A stretch of 64,000 nt of DNA from Herbaspirillum seropedicae. Its GTDB lineage: Bacteria > Pseudomonadota > Gammaproteobacteria > Burkholderiales > Burkholderiaceae_D. Numbering within the stretch: position 1 is the stretch's first letter; the number at the start of each line of letters is the position of its first letter. The stretch is taken from positions 124,001 through 188,000 of the forward strand of contig NZ_CP011930.1 of assembly GCF_001040945.1 (NCBI RefSeq). Reading direction: 5' to 3'. The notes beneath the pieces were generated by a model, which was given only the letters and a program-made list of their open reading frames with translations, ran no database searches and had not been told where the DNA came from. Below, one piece after another: positions 32,282-42,281 of the stretch. The position numbers and the translations under genes were made by a program.

Positions 32282-32743
32282 TCAGGCGCGGCGTGGTACC
32301 TGCGGGCGCATCGACACGCCCAGGCGGTTCCAGGCGTTGATGATGGCCACCGCGAACGTCAGGTTGGCGATCTCGGTGTCATTGAAGTGCTGCTGCAACT
32401 GGACAAAGGCGGCGTCTTCCTTGTCGGCATCCTGCTGGTGCAGATGGGTGAAACGCTCGGCCCAGTTCAGCGCGGCGCGCTCGGCGTCGGTGAAGAAGGG
32501 GATTTCGCGCCAGGCCGCCAGGGTGTTGAGGCGTTGTTGGTCTTCGCCCTTCTGCAGCAGGTCATGCGAATGCATGTCGACGCAGAAGGCGCAGCCGTTC
32601 AGTTGTGACACGCGCAGGAAGACCAGTTCCAGCAGCTTGGGATCGACGCCGCTCTGGTGGACCACTTCGCTGGCCTTGATGAGGGCATTGAAGGCCGGGG
32701 CGGCGAGCTTGGCATGGGGCAGGCGTTGCTTGAAGTCGGACAT
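32282..32743 (-). CDS. Carboxymuconolactone decarboxylase/AhpD-like protein (ECF41 target)
   Basis: 153 aa, all-helical AhpD-like fold with the redox-type motif CAFCVDMH (Cys51, Cys54, His58). Such proteins are peroxidase-linked thiol enzymes or related disulfide reductants; the exact reaction is unknown. The ATG at 32743 has GGAG 7 bases upstream. Immediately upstream are an exact ECF41 promoter and the ECF41 sigma gene, so this is the sigma factor's cognate COE-class partner (carboxymuconolactone decarboxylase, oxidoreductase or epimerase), the best known association of that sigma group. Confidence 0.9.
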   Translation of the reverse strand: MSDFKQRLPHAKLAAPAFNALIKASEVVHQSGVDPKLLELVFLRVSQLNGCAFCVDMHSHDLLQKGEDQQRLNTLAAWREIPFFTDAERAALNWAERFTHLHQQDADKEDAAFVQLQQHFNDTEIANLTFAVAIINAWNRLGVSMRPQVPRRA

Positions 32744-32802
32744 GAGGGTTCTCCATCGAGGGTGAGGTGACAACGGCGCCATTCGCCGGTGTTCCTCCAC
32801 TA

Positions 32803-32829
32803 GACGGAGCGGGATGCCCTGTTGTGACA
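32803..32829 (-). promoter_or_regulatory. ECF41-type promoter
   Basis: Read on the minus strand: TGTCACA (32829-32823), a 16-base spacer, CGTC (32806-32803). This equals the promoter described for ECF41 sigma factors (TGTCACA-N16-CGTC). It lies ~60 bases upstream of the AhpD-like gene and just after the sigma gene, so the sigma factor very likely drives its neighbour. Confidence 0.8.
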
Positions 32830-32854
32830 GGTCTGCGAAAAAAAATGGAAAGAT

Positions 32855-33829
32855 TCAGTCCACCGCCAGCTGTTGCCGGGCAATGGCCGCGAGCTTGTCG
32901 GGGTTGCGCACGACGTAGATTGCACTGACGCGCCCGGCCTGCCATTGCAGCGCCTGGGCCGATTCCAGTACACCATCGACGTAGCGCAACAGACCGGCCG
33001 CGCCATTGATCCAGGCGGCCCGATAGACGATGCGCGTGCCGAAGCGGCGCACATTGGCGTAGTACAGCCAGGAAATGCGCTCTGCCCCCTCCAGCGGATG
33101 CGGGAAGGACGCCACCTTGCCGCCGCCGTCGCCGATCAGGCGCGCATCCTCGGCCAGCAATCCCAGCATGGCCTCGCGCTGGCCGCTTTGCAGCGCTTGC
33201 ATGAATTTTTCCAGCAACAGCGCATGGGTCTCGCGCGTCACCGGGCTGGACGCGGCCCGCACTGCTGGGCTGCGCGGGTCGGCTTGGTGTTCCTGCCGCG
33301 CCAGCCGTTCGCGCGCGCGGTGCACCAGCTGGCGGCAACTGGCTTCGGACTTCTGCAGGATGGCGGCGATGTCGGGATAGTCGTTGTCGAATACCTCTCG
33401 CAGCAGGAAGGCGGCGCGCTCTTCGGGCTTGAGGTGCTCCAGCAGCAACAGGTAGGCGAAGGAGAGGTCGCTGTGCTGTTCCAGCAATTGTTCGGGGGAA
33501 GGCGCCAGGCGGGCCTGGCCGTAGAGGTCGATGTCCGGACCGGGGCCGGGCTCGGCCAGGTCCACCAGCGGTTCCGGCAGCCAGTGGCCGACATAGTGCT
33601 GACGTTCCTGCTGCAGCTGGCGCAGGCGGTCGATGCACAGGCGCGTGACCACCGTCACCAGCCAGGCCTCGGCCGAGTCCAGCACGGCCTTGTCCTGGGC
33701 GTGCCAGCGTAGCCAGGCGTCCTGCAGCACGTCGTCCGCCTCGCTGCGCGAAGCCAGCATGCGGTAGGCCACGCCAAACAGGCGCGGCCGGTGCTGCGTG
33801 AACAGGGCGAGCGCAAGGTCGTCCGTCAT
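32855..33829 (-). CDS. ECF41-group RNA polymerase sigma factor (SigJ-like)
   Basis: About 324 aa. Sigma region 2 (residues ~10-75, RPRLFGVAYRMLASRSEADDVLQDAW) and region 4 (~115-175) are followed by a SnoaL-like C-terminal extension. Hallmarks of ECF41 are present: WLPEPLVD in the linker (~83-90), DGGGK (~233-237) and NPDKL near the C-terminus (~308). In this group the extension replaces an anti-sigma factor and both inhibits and supports activity. It follows hemB by 26 bases on the same strand and could be co-transcribed with it. The target promoter is at 32803-32829. Confidence 0.94.
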   Translation of the reverse strand: MTDDLALALFTQHRPRLFGVAYRMLASRSEADDVLQDAWLRWHAQDKAVLDSAEAWLVTVVTRLCIDRLRQLQQERQHYVGHWLPEPLVDLAEPGPGPDIDLYGQARLAPSPEQLLEQHSDLSFAYLLLLEHLKPEERAAFLLREVFDNDYPDIAAILQKSEASCRQLVHRARERLARQEHQADPRSPAVRAASSPVTRETHALLLEKFMQALQSGQREAMLGLLAEDARLIGDGGGKVASFPHPLEGAERISWLYYANVRRFGTRIVYRAAWINGAAGLLRYVDGVLESAQALQWQAGRVSAIYVVRNPDKLAAIARQQLAVD

Positions 33830-33855
33830 CGGTCTTGACTCGGCGCCGGGCGGTG

Positions 33856-34932
<1,077 letters not shown>

Positions 34933-35003
34933 TTATCGTTATCTTCGGAAAATTGCCTCCTTTGAATTAAAGGATGAACAACTTTCCCTCAAGATACTTT
35001 ACC

Positions 35004-35126
35004 TTAGCTGCGGGTGATGCATTCACCCCCCGCTTCCCCTTCCCTCCCTGAGCGGGGCCGATCGTGCAAGCGAAAGGCATTCGGCCCCGGAGAATATCCC
35101 TGTTCTCCGGGGTTTTTTTTATCCAT
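35004..35126 (-). CDS. Possible 40-aa small protein downstream of yihA
   Basis: A 40-codon frame (MDKKNPGEQG...ECITRS) on the minus strand between yihA and hemB. AGGAGT lies 7 bases upstream of the ATG, an excellent ribosome binding site. The protein is hydrophilic and rich in Gly, Arg and Glu; no family recognised. The same DNA contains a plus-strand terminator (35085-35120), so the frame could be fortuitous. The proposal rests on the binding site and operon-like position after yihA. Confidence 0.35.
   Translation of the reverse strand: MDKKNPGEQGYSPGPNAFRLHDRPRSGREGEAGGECITRS
35085..35120 (+). terminator. Plus-strand Rho-independent terminator in the hemB-yihA gap
   Basis: A perfect 10-bp stem CCCCGGAGAA / TTCTCCGGGG with an 8-base loop is followed by eight T residues on the plus strand. 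No plus-strand gene lies upstream; both neighbours are on the minus strand. A second stem, GGGGCCGA (35054-35061) with TCGGCCCC (35081-35088), shares the CCCC and cannot form at the same time. Together they resemble the 3' end of a small RNA or an attenuator. Region 34876-35003 holds no other gene that I can see. Confidence 0.6.
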
Positions 35127-35166
35127 GCTTTTTACTCCTGCCTGAGACGATGCGCCTTGTCGGCGA

Positions 35167-35907
35167 TCAGCTTTGCTGTGCTTCGTCGGCAGCAGCGTCG
35201 CCGACCGCGGCGGCGGGCGTGGCCGCCTGCGCCGGGGCGGCCTCTGCCGTGAGGCCGGCCAGTTCCAGGATCTTGTCGTTGGCTTCTTCCAGGCCAATGC
35301 GCTTCAGGGCCGAGAACAGCTGCGCCGTGAACGGGAAGGGCTGGCCCTTCTCATCCACATAGCTTTGCAGGTAGGTCTGGGCCTGGCGCAGGGCATTGGT
35401 GGATTCGTTGCGGTTGAGCTTGTCGGCCTTGCTGAGGATGCAATGGATGGGTTTGCCGGTGGGGGCGAACCACTCGATCATCTGGATATCGAGGTCGGTG
35501 AAGGGGCGGCGCGAATCGACGATCATCACTAGCGCCGCCAGCTGTTCGCGCTGGCGCACGTAGTCGCCCAAGAGGGCTTGCCAATGGTGCTTGGCCGAGC
35601 CCGACACCTCGGCGTAGCCATAGCCGGGCAAGTCCACCAGCATGGCGCGGATCTCGTCCGGGCGTGCCTCGTCATTGCGGTGCTGGCCCACGTGGGCGCC
35701 GCCGATGGAGAAATAGTTGATGTGCTGGGTGCGGCCCGGCGTCTTGGAGGCAAAGGCCAGGCGCTTCTGGTTGCACAGCACGTTGATGGCGCTGGACTTG
35801 CCGGCGTTGGAACGACCGGCGAAGGCGATTTCCGGCACACTGGTCTTGGGCAGATCCCGCAGGTGATTGACGGTGGTGAAGAAACGGGCTTGCCAAAGTT
35901 GCGACAT
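35167..35907 (-). CDS. yihA: Ribosome biogenesis GTP-binding protein YihA/YsxC (EngB)
   Basis: 246 aa. GTPase needed for late 50S assembly. G1 GRSNAGKSS (31-39), G2 PGRTQHIN, G3 [10 protein letters not shown]4 SKADK are intact. After the GTPase domain (~210 aa) comes an Ala/Pro-rich acidic tail to the C-terminus that is longer than in E. coli. Transcribed away from cytochrome c4. Confidence 0.96.
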   Translation of the reverse strand: MSQLWQARFFTTVNHLRDLPKTSVPEIAFAGRSNAGKSSAINVLCNQKRLAFASKTPGRTQHINYFSIGGAHVGQHRNDEARPDEIRAMLVDLPGYGYAEVSGSAKHHWQALLGDYVRQREQLAALVMIVDSRRPFTDLDIQMIEWFAPTGKPIHCILSKADKLNRNESTNALRQAQTYLQSYVDEKGQPFPFTAQLFSALKRIGLEEANDKILELAGLTAEAAPAQAATPAAAVGDAAADEAQQS

Positions 35908-35951
35908 GGTGGGGGGAAATCCGAAAGAGGAGGGAAAAACGCGGAGAAGCT

Positions 35952-35961
35952 ATTGTACAAT
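35952..35961. promoter_or_regulatory. Palindromic -10-like element between yihA and the cytochrome gene
   Basis: ATTGTACAAT reads TACAAT on both strands, so it could serve as the -10 element of yihA (minus) and of the cytochrome c4 gene (plus). No convincing -35 is present on either side; an alternative plus-strand pair is TTGACG (35983) and TATGGC (36006) at 17 bases. Confidence 0.35.
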
Positions 35962-36111
35962 GGCCCGAAACCCAACGCCTCGTTGACGCCGGGCAAGTAA
36001 AAAATATGGCGGCCATTGGAGACAGGTCAAACAACAGGCATTTGGTTTAGGGGCAGCTAGCCGCCGAACGGGCAAAATCTCTCAATTCCACAATAAGTAT
36101 TAGGGTGACGA

Positions 36112-36774
36112 ATGAACCGTGCCTTTTCCCCACTGTTGTACTCCGTTTTTGCTGCCTTCCTGGCAGTGGCCAGCACAGCCCACGCGGCTGATGACAAGAA
36201 AGCCCCGGTCAAGGCCGATCCGGCCAAGGGCGAAGCCCTTTATACCAATGGCGACAGCGCCCGCAACATCGTGGCCTGCGTATCCTGTCACGGGGCGGCC
36301 GGCAATTCGACCATCACCCAGAACCCCAAGCTGGCAGGCCAGCACGAGGCCTACATCGCCAAGCAGCTGCTGAATTTCCGCACTCCCGACCGCAACAATC
36401 CGGTCATGTCGCCGATGGCCAAGGCCTTGTCGGACGAAGACATCCATAACGTCGCCGCCTTCCTGGCCGCCCAGGCCCCCAAGCCGGGCGCAGCCAAGAA
36501 CAAGGACACCATCGACCTGGGCAAGCACATCTGGCGCGCCGGCATCGCCGCCAAGAACGTGCCGGCCTGCGCTGGCTGCCACAGCCCCAACGGCGCTGGC
36601 ATCCCGGCCCAGTATCCGCGTCTGGCCGGCCAGCACCAGGACTACACGGTGGCCCAGCTGACCAATTTCCGTGGCGGCGCCCGTACCAACAGCGTGCAGA
36701 TGACCACCATCTCCGAGCGTCTCTCGGACAAGGAAATCAAGGCCGTGGCCGACTACATCGCCGGCCTGAAGTAA
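36112..36774 (+). CDS. Diheme cytochrome c4
   Basis: 220 aa. A signal peptide (ends AHA-ADDK) exports two tandem class I cytochrome domains, with haem sites CVSCH (56-60) and CAGCH (153-157) and a LAGQH repeat in each half. Cytochrome c4 passes electrons to terminal oxidases in the periplasm. Haem attachment would be done by the ResB/CcsA system encoded just downstream. Confidence 0.94.
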   Translation: MNRAFSPLLYSVFAAFLAVASTAHAADDKKAPVKADPAKGEALYTNGDSARNIVACVSCHGAAGNSTITQNPKLAGQHEAYIAKQLLNFRTPDRNNPVMSPMAKALSDEDIHNVAAFLAAQAPKPGAAKNKDTIDLGKHIWRAGIAAKNVPACAGCHSPNGAGIPAQYPRLAGQHQDYTVAQLTNFRGGARTNSVQMTTISERLSDKEIKAVADYIAGLK

Positions 36775-36807
36775 GCCGCCGGGCCGCAGTGCGGCAGGGC
36801 AGGGAAG

Positions 36808-36832
36808 AGGCGGCCGGCGTGCCGCCTTTTTT
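36808..36832 (+). terminator. Terminator after cytochrome c4
   Basis: AGGCGGC / GCCGCCT stem with a 6-base loop followed by T residues. The remaining gap to 37061 contains no gene. Confidence 0.75.
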
Positions 36833-37061
36833 CATGAGGATTGACGCAGGTCGTGGCAGTCCGGCGCGGCAGCCCGCATGATGCTGCCTGGTCGCACCAG
36901 CGCCACGACCGATGAGCGCCGGCATGGACGTGCTACGCAGACTGGCGTCACGGACTTTCCCCGGGAGCGGTAGAATTCCGGGTTCGCATCCCTTGCCGTC
37001 CGGCAGGGCGATCCCCCCCAGGTAAGCGGGTCCGCCAGTGCGGGCCCGGTAAGGCAGGAAT

Positions 37062-39212
37062 ATGACGACGGGCAGCAGTACCCAAGGAATCCAGATCAGG
37101 ACCCGGCAGCGTTGGTTGAGTGAAGCCGTCGAGCTGTTCTCTTCGATGCGCTTTGCCATCAGCCTGTTGACCCTCATCGCCATCGCCTCGGTGATCGGCA
37201 CGGTGATGAAGCAGAACGAGCCGATGCCCAATTACGTGAACCAGTTCGGACCGTTCTGGTTCGAGGTGTTTGGCAAGCTGGGGCTGTATGCCGTCTATTC
37301 GGCCTGGTGGTTCCTGCTGATCATGGGCTTCCTGGTGCTGTCCACGTCGCTGTGCATTGCCCGCAATGCGCCCAAGATGCTGCGCGACGTCAAGAGCTGG
37401 CGCGACAACGTGCGCGAGCAGTCGCTGCGCAATTTCCATCACAAGCATGAGTGGCACACCGCCGAAGCGCCTGCCCAGGCCGCTGCGCGGCTGGTCCGCC
37501 AGGTCGGCGCCCGTGGCTACAAGACCCGCCTGGCCGACAAGGAAGGCGGCACGCTGCTGGCGGCCAAGCAGGGCGCGGCCAACAAGTGGGGCTACATCTT
37601 CGCGCACGCGGCCATCGTCATCATCTGCCTGGGCGGGCTGCTCGATTCGGACTTGCCGATCCGCTTCCAGCAATGGTTCTATGGCAAGTCGGCCTTTACC
37701 GGCAACGGCATCATCGCCGAGATTCCCGAACGCTATCGCCTGGGCCTGAACAATCCGACCTTCCGTGGCAACACCCTCATTCCGGAAGGCTCCAGCAGCA
37801 GCACTGCCATCATCCCGCAGAAGGATGGCGTGATGATCCAGGACCTGCCCTTCACCATCCGGTTGAAGCGCTTCATCATCGACTTCTACTCGACCGGCAT
37901 GCCCAAGCTCTTTGCCAGCGAGGTGGTGGTGCGCGACCATGAAACCGGCAAGGAGACCGCCGCCACCATCAAGGTCAACGAACCGCTGATCTACCAGGGC
38001 GTGGCGATCTACCAGTCCAGCTTCGAGGACGGCGGCAGCAAGCTCAAGCTGGTCGGCTATCCCATGCGTGGCGGCTCCAACAGCCACTTCGCACTGTCCG
38101 GCGTGGTCAATGGCAGCACCGCGCTGCCGGCGGGCCTGGGGGACTACACCATCGAATGGAGCGGCTTCCGCCCCTTCAACGTGGAGAACATGCAGGCCTC
38201 CGGCGGCGGCGGCTCGACCTCGGGCGATGCGCGGGCGGTCAATGTGGGCAAGAGCGTCAATCGCGGCCTCATGGATAGCCTGGACAAGCACCTCGGCTCC
38301 AGCGCCAAGAACGCCAACAGCAAGGACTTCAAGAACGTCGGCCCGAGCGTGCAGTACAAGCTGCGTGACAAGACCGGCCAGGCGCGCGAATACTTCAACT
38401 ATATGCAGTCGTTGTCCATCGATGGCGCCTATGTCTTCCTGGCCGGCATGCGCGAGCAGCCTGACCAGCCTTTCCGCTACCTGCGCATTCCGGCCGACGA
38501 CAATGACAGCGTGGCCGAATGGATGCGCCTGCGCGCGGCCCTGGCCAATCCGGCCCTGCGCGAGGAAGCGGCACGCCGCTATGCCCGCCAGGCCATCAGC
38601 AACGGACGTGAGGCTTCGCCGGTGCTGCGCGAGCAGCTGCAGCAATCGGCCCTGCGCGGCCTGACCATCTTCGCCGGTGACGGCAAGGTCTCCGGCTACA
38701 TCGCCGTGACCCGCTTCCTGGAACAACTGCCCGCCGCCGAGCAGGAGAAGGCCGCCGACATCTTCATGAAGATCCTCAACGGCAGCATGTGGGAACTGTG
38801 GCAAGCCGCCCGCGCCCAGGATGGCCTGGAGCCGGTGGCCAGCGACGAGCCGCATGGACGCTACCTGCAGCTGGCCATCAATGCGCTGGCCGATGCGGCC
38901 TTCTACCCGGCGCCGGTGTTCCTGCAATTGTCCAGCTTCGAGGAAATCAAGGCCTCAGTGCTGCAAGTGACCCGCTCGCCGGGCAAGAAGGTGGTCTATC
39001 TGGGTTGCCTGTTCCTGGTGCTGGGCGTGTTCGCGATGCTGTACATCCGCGAGCGCCGCCTATGGATCTGGATCAAGCCGGCCGCCGATGGCCAGGGCAG
39101 CCAGGCGCTGCTGGCCATGAGCACCCAGCGCCGTACGCTGGACTTCGACAAGGAATTCGAGCAGATGAAGGCCAGGGTGTCCGGCGACGCCGCCCCGCCG
39201 CCCTCTGCATGA
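37062..39212 (+). CDS. resB: Cytochrome c biogenesis protein ResB (CcsB), System II
   Basis: 716 aa. Membrane protein with N-terminal helices (SSMRFAISLLTLIAIASVIGT; YSAWWFLLIMGFLVLSTSLC), a large periplasmic domain and a last helix near residue ~650 (VVYLGCLFLVLGVFAMLYI). With CcsA it exports haem and presents it to apocytochromes. AGGAA precedes the ATG. It is followed by ccsA, the invariant partner. System II is usual in beta-proteobacteria. Confidence 0.95.
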   Translation: MTTGSSTQGIQIRTRQRWLSEAVELFSSMRFAISLLTLIAIASVIGTVMKQNEPMPNYVNQFGPFWFEVFGKLGLYAVYSAWWFLLIMGFLVLSTSLCIARNAPKMLRDVKSWRDNVREQSLRNFHHKHEWHTAEAPAQAAARLVRQVGARGYKTRLADKEGGTLLAAKQGAANKWGYIFAHAAIVIICLGGLLDSDLPIRFQQWFYGKSAFTGNGIIAEIPERYRLGLNNPTFRGNTLIPEGSSSSTAIIPQKDGVMIQDLPFTIRLKRFIIDFYSTGMPKLFASEVVVRDHETGKETAATIKVNEPLIYQGVAIYQSSFEDGGSKLKLVGYPMRGGSNSHFALSGVVNGSTALPAGLGDYTIEWSGFRPFNVENMQASGGGGSTSGDARAVNVGKSVNRGLMDSLDKHLGSSAKNANSKDFKNVGPSVQYKLRDKTGQAREYFNYMQSLSIDGAYVFLAGMREQPDQPFRYLRIPADDNDSVAEWMRLRAALANPALREEAARRYARQAISNGREASPVLREQLQQSALRGLTIFAGDGKVSGYIAVTRFLEQLPAAEQEKAADIFMKILNGSMWELWQAARAQDGLEPVASDEPHGRYLQLAINALADAAFYPAPVFLQLSSFEEIKASVLQVTRSPGKKVVYLGCLFLVLGVFAMLYIRERRLWIWIKPAADGQGSQALLAMSTQRRTLDFDKEFEQMKARVSGDAAPPPSA

Positions 39213-39332
39213 CAAGCGCTTGCCGCCGGCCGATGACGGTTATCATCCGGGATATATGAATGACTGTGGAATGACTGTGCTGTCTTGGCCGGTATCGCTG
39301 GTATCGCCGGCATCGCAGCAGTGGAGAAAGCA

Positions 39333-40487
39333 ATGGAACTGACGCAACACAACCAGGCCTACGCCGAAGAGCAAGGTTTTTTCCGGCGCCTCGGCGTGCT
39401 CGACTGGATCTATGCAGCGGCCCTGGTGGCGGGCTCGCTGTACGCCTTCGGTCGCTTCGGCAGCTATATGGATTACTACGAGAAGGCGGTGCTGCTGCTG
39501 GCTGCCCCGACCTTCGCCTGGCTGGGCTGGCACTGGAAACCGGTGCGCCTGCTCATGCTGGTCATCGCCGTGCTCTCGCTGGGCGCCATCGCCCTGTATG
39601 GCGGCGCGCTGGAGCTGGCCGACAAGAAATTCTTCCTCAAGTACATGCTCTCCAGCCAGTCCGCCATCCTCTGGATGAGCGCGCTGTTCTGCCTGTCCAC
39701 GCTGTTCTACTGGGGCGGCCTGGCCACCACCGCCGGCACCGGCAACGCGATCGGTTCGCGCCTGTGCTGGGCTGCCGTGGTGCTGGGCTTCACTGGTCTG
39801 ATGGTGCGCTGGTACGAGTCCTACCTGATCGGGCCGGACGTGGGGCACATCCCCATTTCCAACCTGTATGAAGTCTTCGTCCTGTTCTGCCTGATCACGG
39901 CGCTGTTCTACCTGTACTACGAAGAGCGCTACGCCACCCGCCAGCTGGGCGCCTTCGTGCTCACCGTGATCACCGCAGCAGTGGCCTTCCTGATGTGGTA
40001 TACCGTTTCGCGGGATGCCGCCGAGATCCAGCCCCTGGTCCCTGCATTGCAGAGCTGGTGGATGAAGATCCACGTACCGGCCAACTTCATCGGCTATGGC
40101 ACCTTCGCCCTGGCGGCCATGGTGGCGGTGGCCTACCTGCTGCGCCAGAAGGGCTACCTGGCGGACCGCCTGCCTTCGCTGGAGGTGCTGGACGACGTGA
40201 TGTACAAGGCCATCGCCGTGGGCTTTGCCTTCTTCACTATCGCCACCATCCTGGGCGCGCTGTGGGCCGCTGAAGCCTGGGGCGGCTACTGGTCGTGGGA
40301 TCCCAAGGAAACCTGGGCGTTGATCGTCTGGCTCAACTATGCCGCCTGGCTGCACATGCGCCTCATGAAGGGCCTGCGCGGCCAGGCCGCCGCCTGGTGG
40401 GCGCTGGTGGGCCTGCTGGTGACGACCTTTGCCTTCCTGGGCGTGAACATGTTCCTCTCGGGACTGCACTCCTACGGCGAACTTTGA
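39333..40487 (+). CDS. ccsA: Cytochrome c biogenesis haem-handling protein CcsA (ResC; also catalogued as CcsB)
   Basis: 384 aa polytopic membrane protein of the CcmF/CcmC/CcsA superfamily. The tryptophan-rich WWD motif reads WGGYWSWDPKETWALIVWL and is flanked by conserved histidines that bind haem. It forms the synthetase complex with ResB upstream. The start MELTQHN at 39333 follows GGAGAAAG; upstream frame sequence is a short repeat (ATCGCCGGC-like) and is unlikely to be coding. Confidence 0.95.
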   Translation: MELTQHNQAYAEEQGFFRRLGVLDWIYAAALVAGSLYAFGRFGSYMDYYEKAVLLLAAPTFAWLGWHWKPVRLLMLVIAVLSLGAIALYGGALELADKKFFLKYMLSSQSAILWMSALFCLSTLFYWGGLATTAGTGNAIGSRLCWAAVVLGFTGLMVRWYESYLIGPDVGHIPISNLYEVFVLFCLITALFYLYYEERYATRQLGAFVLTVITAAVAFLMWYTVSRDAAEIQPLVPALQSWWMKIHVPANFIGYGTFALAAMVAVAYLLRQKGYLADRLPSLEVLDDVMYKAIAVGFAFFTIATILGALWAAEAWGGYWSWDPKETWALIVWLNYAAWLHMRLMKGLRGQAAAWWALVGLLVTTFAFLGVNMFLSGLHSYGEL

Positions 40488-40542
40488 TGGCGCTGGCGGC
40501 TCCTTGGAGAGGGCGGCCCCGCCCGGTAGACAAGGAGCAGCA

Positions 40543-41190
40543 ATGAACGATTTCGCCACCTCGCCCGCACTGGTCATCTTCGACTGCGACGGCACCCTGG
40601 TGGACAGTGAAGTGGTCGCGGCCCGGGCCTGGTCCGAGTATGTGGCCACCTACGGCGTGCAGCTCACCCCCGAGGACGCTCTGGCGCGCTTTAGGGGCGT
40701 GAGCATGAGCTGGTGCATCGCCCATGTCGCACAACTGCGCGGCCAGGCGCTGCCAGCGCATTTCGAGCAGGAGCTGCGCGCGCGCATGGGCGTGATGCTG
40801 GAGCAGCACCTGCAGCCTATCAATGGCGCTCTGGAGATGGTGGAGCAGCTGCAGATCCCCTTCGCGCTGGCCTCCAACGCCCCTCACCACAAGATCGAGC
40901 TATGCCTGCGGGTGACCGGCCTGCTGCCGCATTTCCACGGGCGCATCTTCAGCGCCTATGACGTGCAGCGCTGGAAACCCGATCCCGCCCTCTTCCTGTT
41001 TGCCGCCGAACGTCTGGGCGTGCCGCCCGCGCGCTGCGCGGTGGTGGAAGACAGCCTGCCGGGCGTGCAGGCCGGCCTGGCCGCGGGGATGAAGGTGATC
41101 GCCCTGCAAGAGCATGGCGTGCATCCCGACTTGCCCGAGGAGGTCGCTGTCATCACCCACCTGGGTCAATTGCATCCGCATCTGGCCTGA
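40543..41190 (+). CDS. HAD-superfamily hydrolase (subfamily IA)
   Basis: 215 aa. Motif I DCDGTLVDSE with nucleophile Asp, motif II ASNAP, and motifs III/IV KPDPALF...VVEDSLPG. The cap is of the beta-phosphoglucomutase/phosphatase type, so a small sugar phosphate is the likely substrate, without more precision. The ATG at 40543 follows AAGGAG by 6 bases. It lies 55 bases after ccsA and may share its transcript. Confidence 0.9.
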   Translation: MNDFATSPALVIFDCDGTLVDSEVVAARAWSEYVATYGVQLTPEDALARFRGVSMSWCIAHVAQLRGQALPAHFEQELRARMGVMLEQHLQPINGALEMVEQLQIPFALASNAPHHKIELCLRVTGLLPHFHGRIFSAYDVQRWKPDPALFLFAAERLGVPPARCAVVEDSLPGVQAGLAAGMKVIALQEHGVHPDLPEEVAVITHLGQLHPHLA

Positions 41191-41253
41191 AGGGCTGGCC
41201 GCAGGCGCCGCGATTTGGCTAAGATGGAGCCAAGCACATGACCCCGGGCCGCC

Positions 41254-41844
41254 ATGCACCACGCCATCGACCGCGAACGACAAATCATCTATTGCGACCG
41301 TGACATCGAAGTGCGCCCGCTCGGGCTGCGCGAAGCACCGGCGCTGTACGACGCGGTGCATCAGTCCATCCATACCATCAGCCAGTGGGAAGCCTGGTGC
41401 ACCCCCGATTACAGCCTGGCCGATGCCAAATTGTTCCTGCAGCGCGCCATCGAGCAATGGCAGCTCCAGGCGGCCTATGACTTCAACATCGTCGACCGGG
41501 CGCGCGGCCTGGTGATCGGGTCGGTGGCCATCAACCAGGTCAGCGCGCTGAACCAGATGGCCAACCTGGGCTACTGGGTGCGCGAGGGCTATACCGGACG
41601 CGGCATCGCCGCCGTGGCAGCGCGGGCGGCAGCGGTCTTCGCCTTTGCCCATACCGGGCTGACCCGCCTGGAGATCGTCGCCCAGGCCGGCAACCTGCGC
41701 AGCCAGCGCGTGGCCGAGAAGACCGGGGCGACGCTGGAATGCCTGGCGCGCAATCGCCTAGTCTTTCATGGAGAGCCGCGGGACGCCAAGGTCTTTTCGC
41801 TGATCCCGGCCGATCTGGGGCGGTCTGTGCCGGTGCATTGCTGA
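41254..41844 (+). CDS. GNAT-family N-acetyltransferase (RimJ/RimL-like)
   Basis: 196 aa. Acetyl-CoA binding motif A is YWVREGYTGRGIAAVAARAA, then LEIVAQAGNLRSQRVAEKTGA, as in RimL/ribosomal-protein-serine acetyltransferase relatives. Acceptor unknown: a protein N-terminus or an antibiotic-like amine are both possible. No good Shine-Dalgarno is seen before the ATG. Confidence 0.88.
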   Translation: MHHAIDRERQIIYCDRDIEVRPLGLREAPALYDAVHQSIHTISQWEAWCTPDYSLADAKLFLQRAIEQWQLQAAYDFNIVDRARGLVIGSVAINQVSALNQMANLGYWVREGYTGRGIAAVAARAAAVFAFAHTGLTRLEIVAQAGNLRSQRVAEKTGATLECLARNRLVFHGEPRDAKVFSLIPADLGRSVPVHC

Positions 41845-42281
41845 GCTTTCGCAGCGCGTGATAAAGATTGCGTCGAGATAATCTTTCGTCGCTTTTTGGA
41901 GTGGAAAAGTGTACGTGGATACTTTTCGCAACACTTTTTTTGCGGTCTTTTTGTTCAGGAAAAGTGCACAATCGCCGGCCTGCTGACAAGCCTGTCAGCC
42001 TTGATGGAGGCGGGTTTGGCGAGGTTTTGCAAAGCCGCAATAAAACGTTTCCTGGAAGTAATTTCAATTTGGCTGACAAAATACTGACTTTTCGCGTATT
42101 CCAAATCGCCGCTCGGGCGTTACATACATAAAGCGCTGTCAAGAAAGGCCGCGCTTGTGTATCTGGAGCAGTTTCCCGGGATCAAGACAGTGAGCAACAT
42201 CTTCCGGGGCGCTGCGGGTTCTTCCGAAAAAAAACTCAGGACGGGAGAACGTTGAGCGTCAGCGACGTAAGAGGAAATACG
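41845..42281. other. Long AT-richer intergenic region without a convincing gene
   Basis: 437 bases that are clearly richer in A/T than the surroundings. It contains GAAAAGT (41904-41910) with ACTTTTC (41921-41927), a second GAAAAGTG copy near 41960, and runs of T. A weak promoter-like pair (CTGACA 42073, TATTCC 42097, 18-base spacer) may serve the small gene at 42282. Open frames here lack start sites and family resemblance. Confidence 0.5.

Noticed and set aside
34940..35120. 6S RNA gene between hemB and yihA
   Set aside because: The size fits, but the 5' and 3' ends do not pair and the 3' end is a self-contained terminator hairpin; the conserved 6S bubble sequence was not recognisable.
36948..38927. 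Long minus-strand open frame opposite resB
   Set aside because: Antisense of a recognised membrane protein gene; Arg/His/Gln-rich nonsense translation.
39285..39332. Extended N-terminus of CcsA with a GIAGIAGIAA repeat
   Set aside because: The upstream sequence is a short tandem repeat outside the family domain; GGAGAAAG positions ATG 39333 as the start.
41868..42131. 87-codon TTG-initiated frame in the AT-rich region
   Set aside because: No ribosome binding site, no family resemblance, and it runs through the presumed promoter of the next gene.
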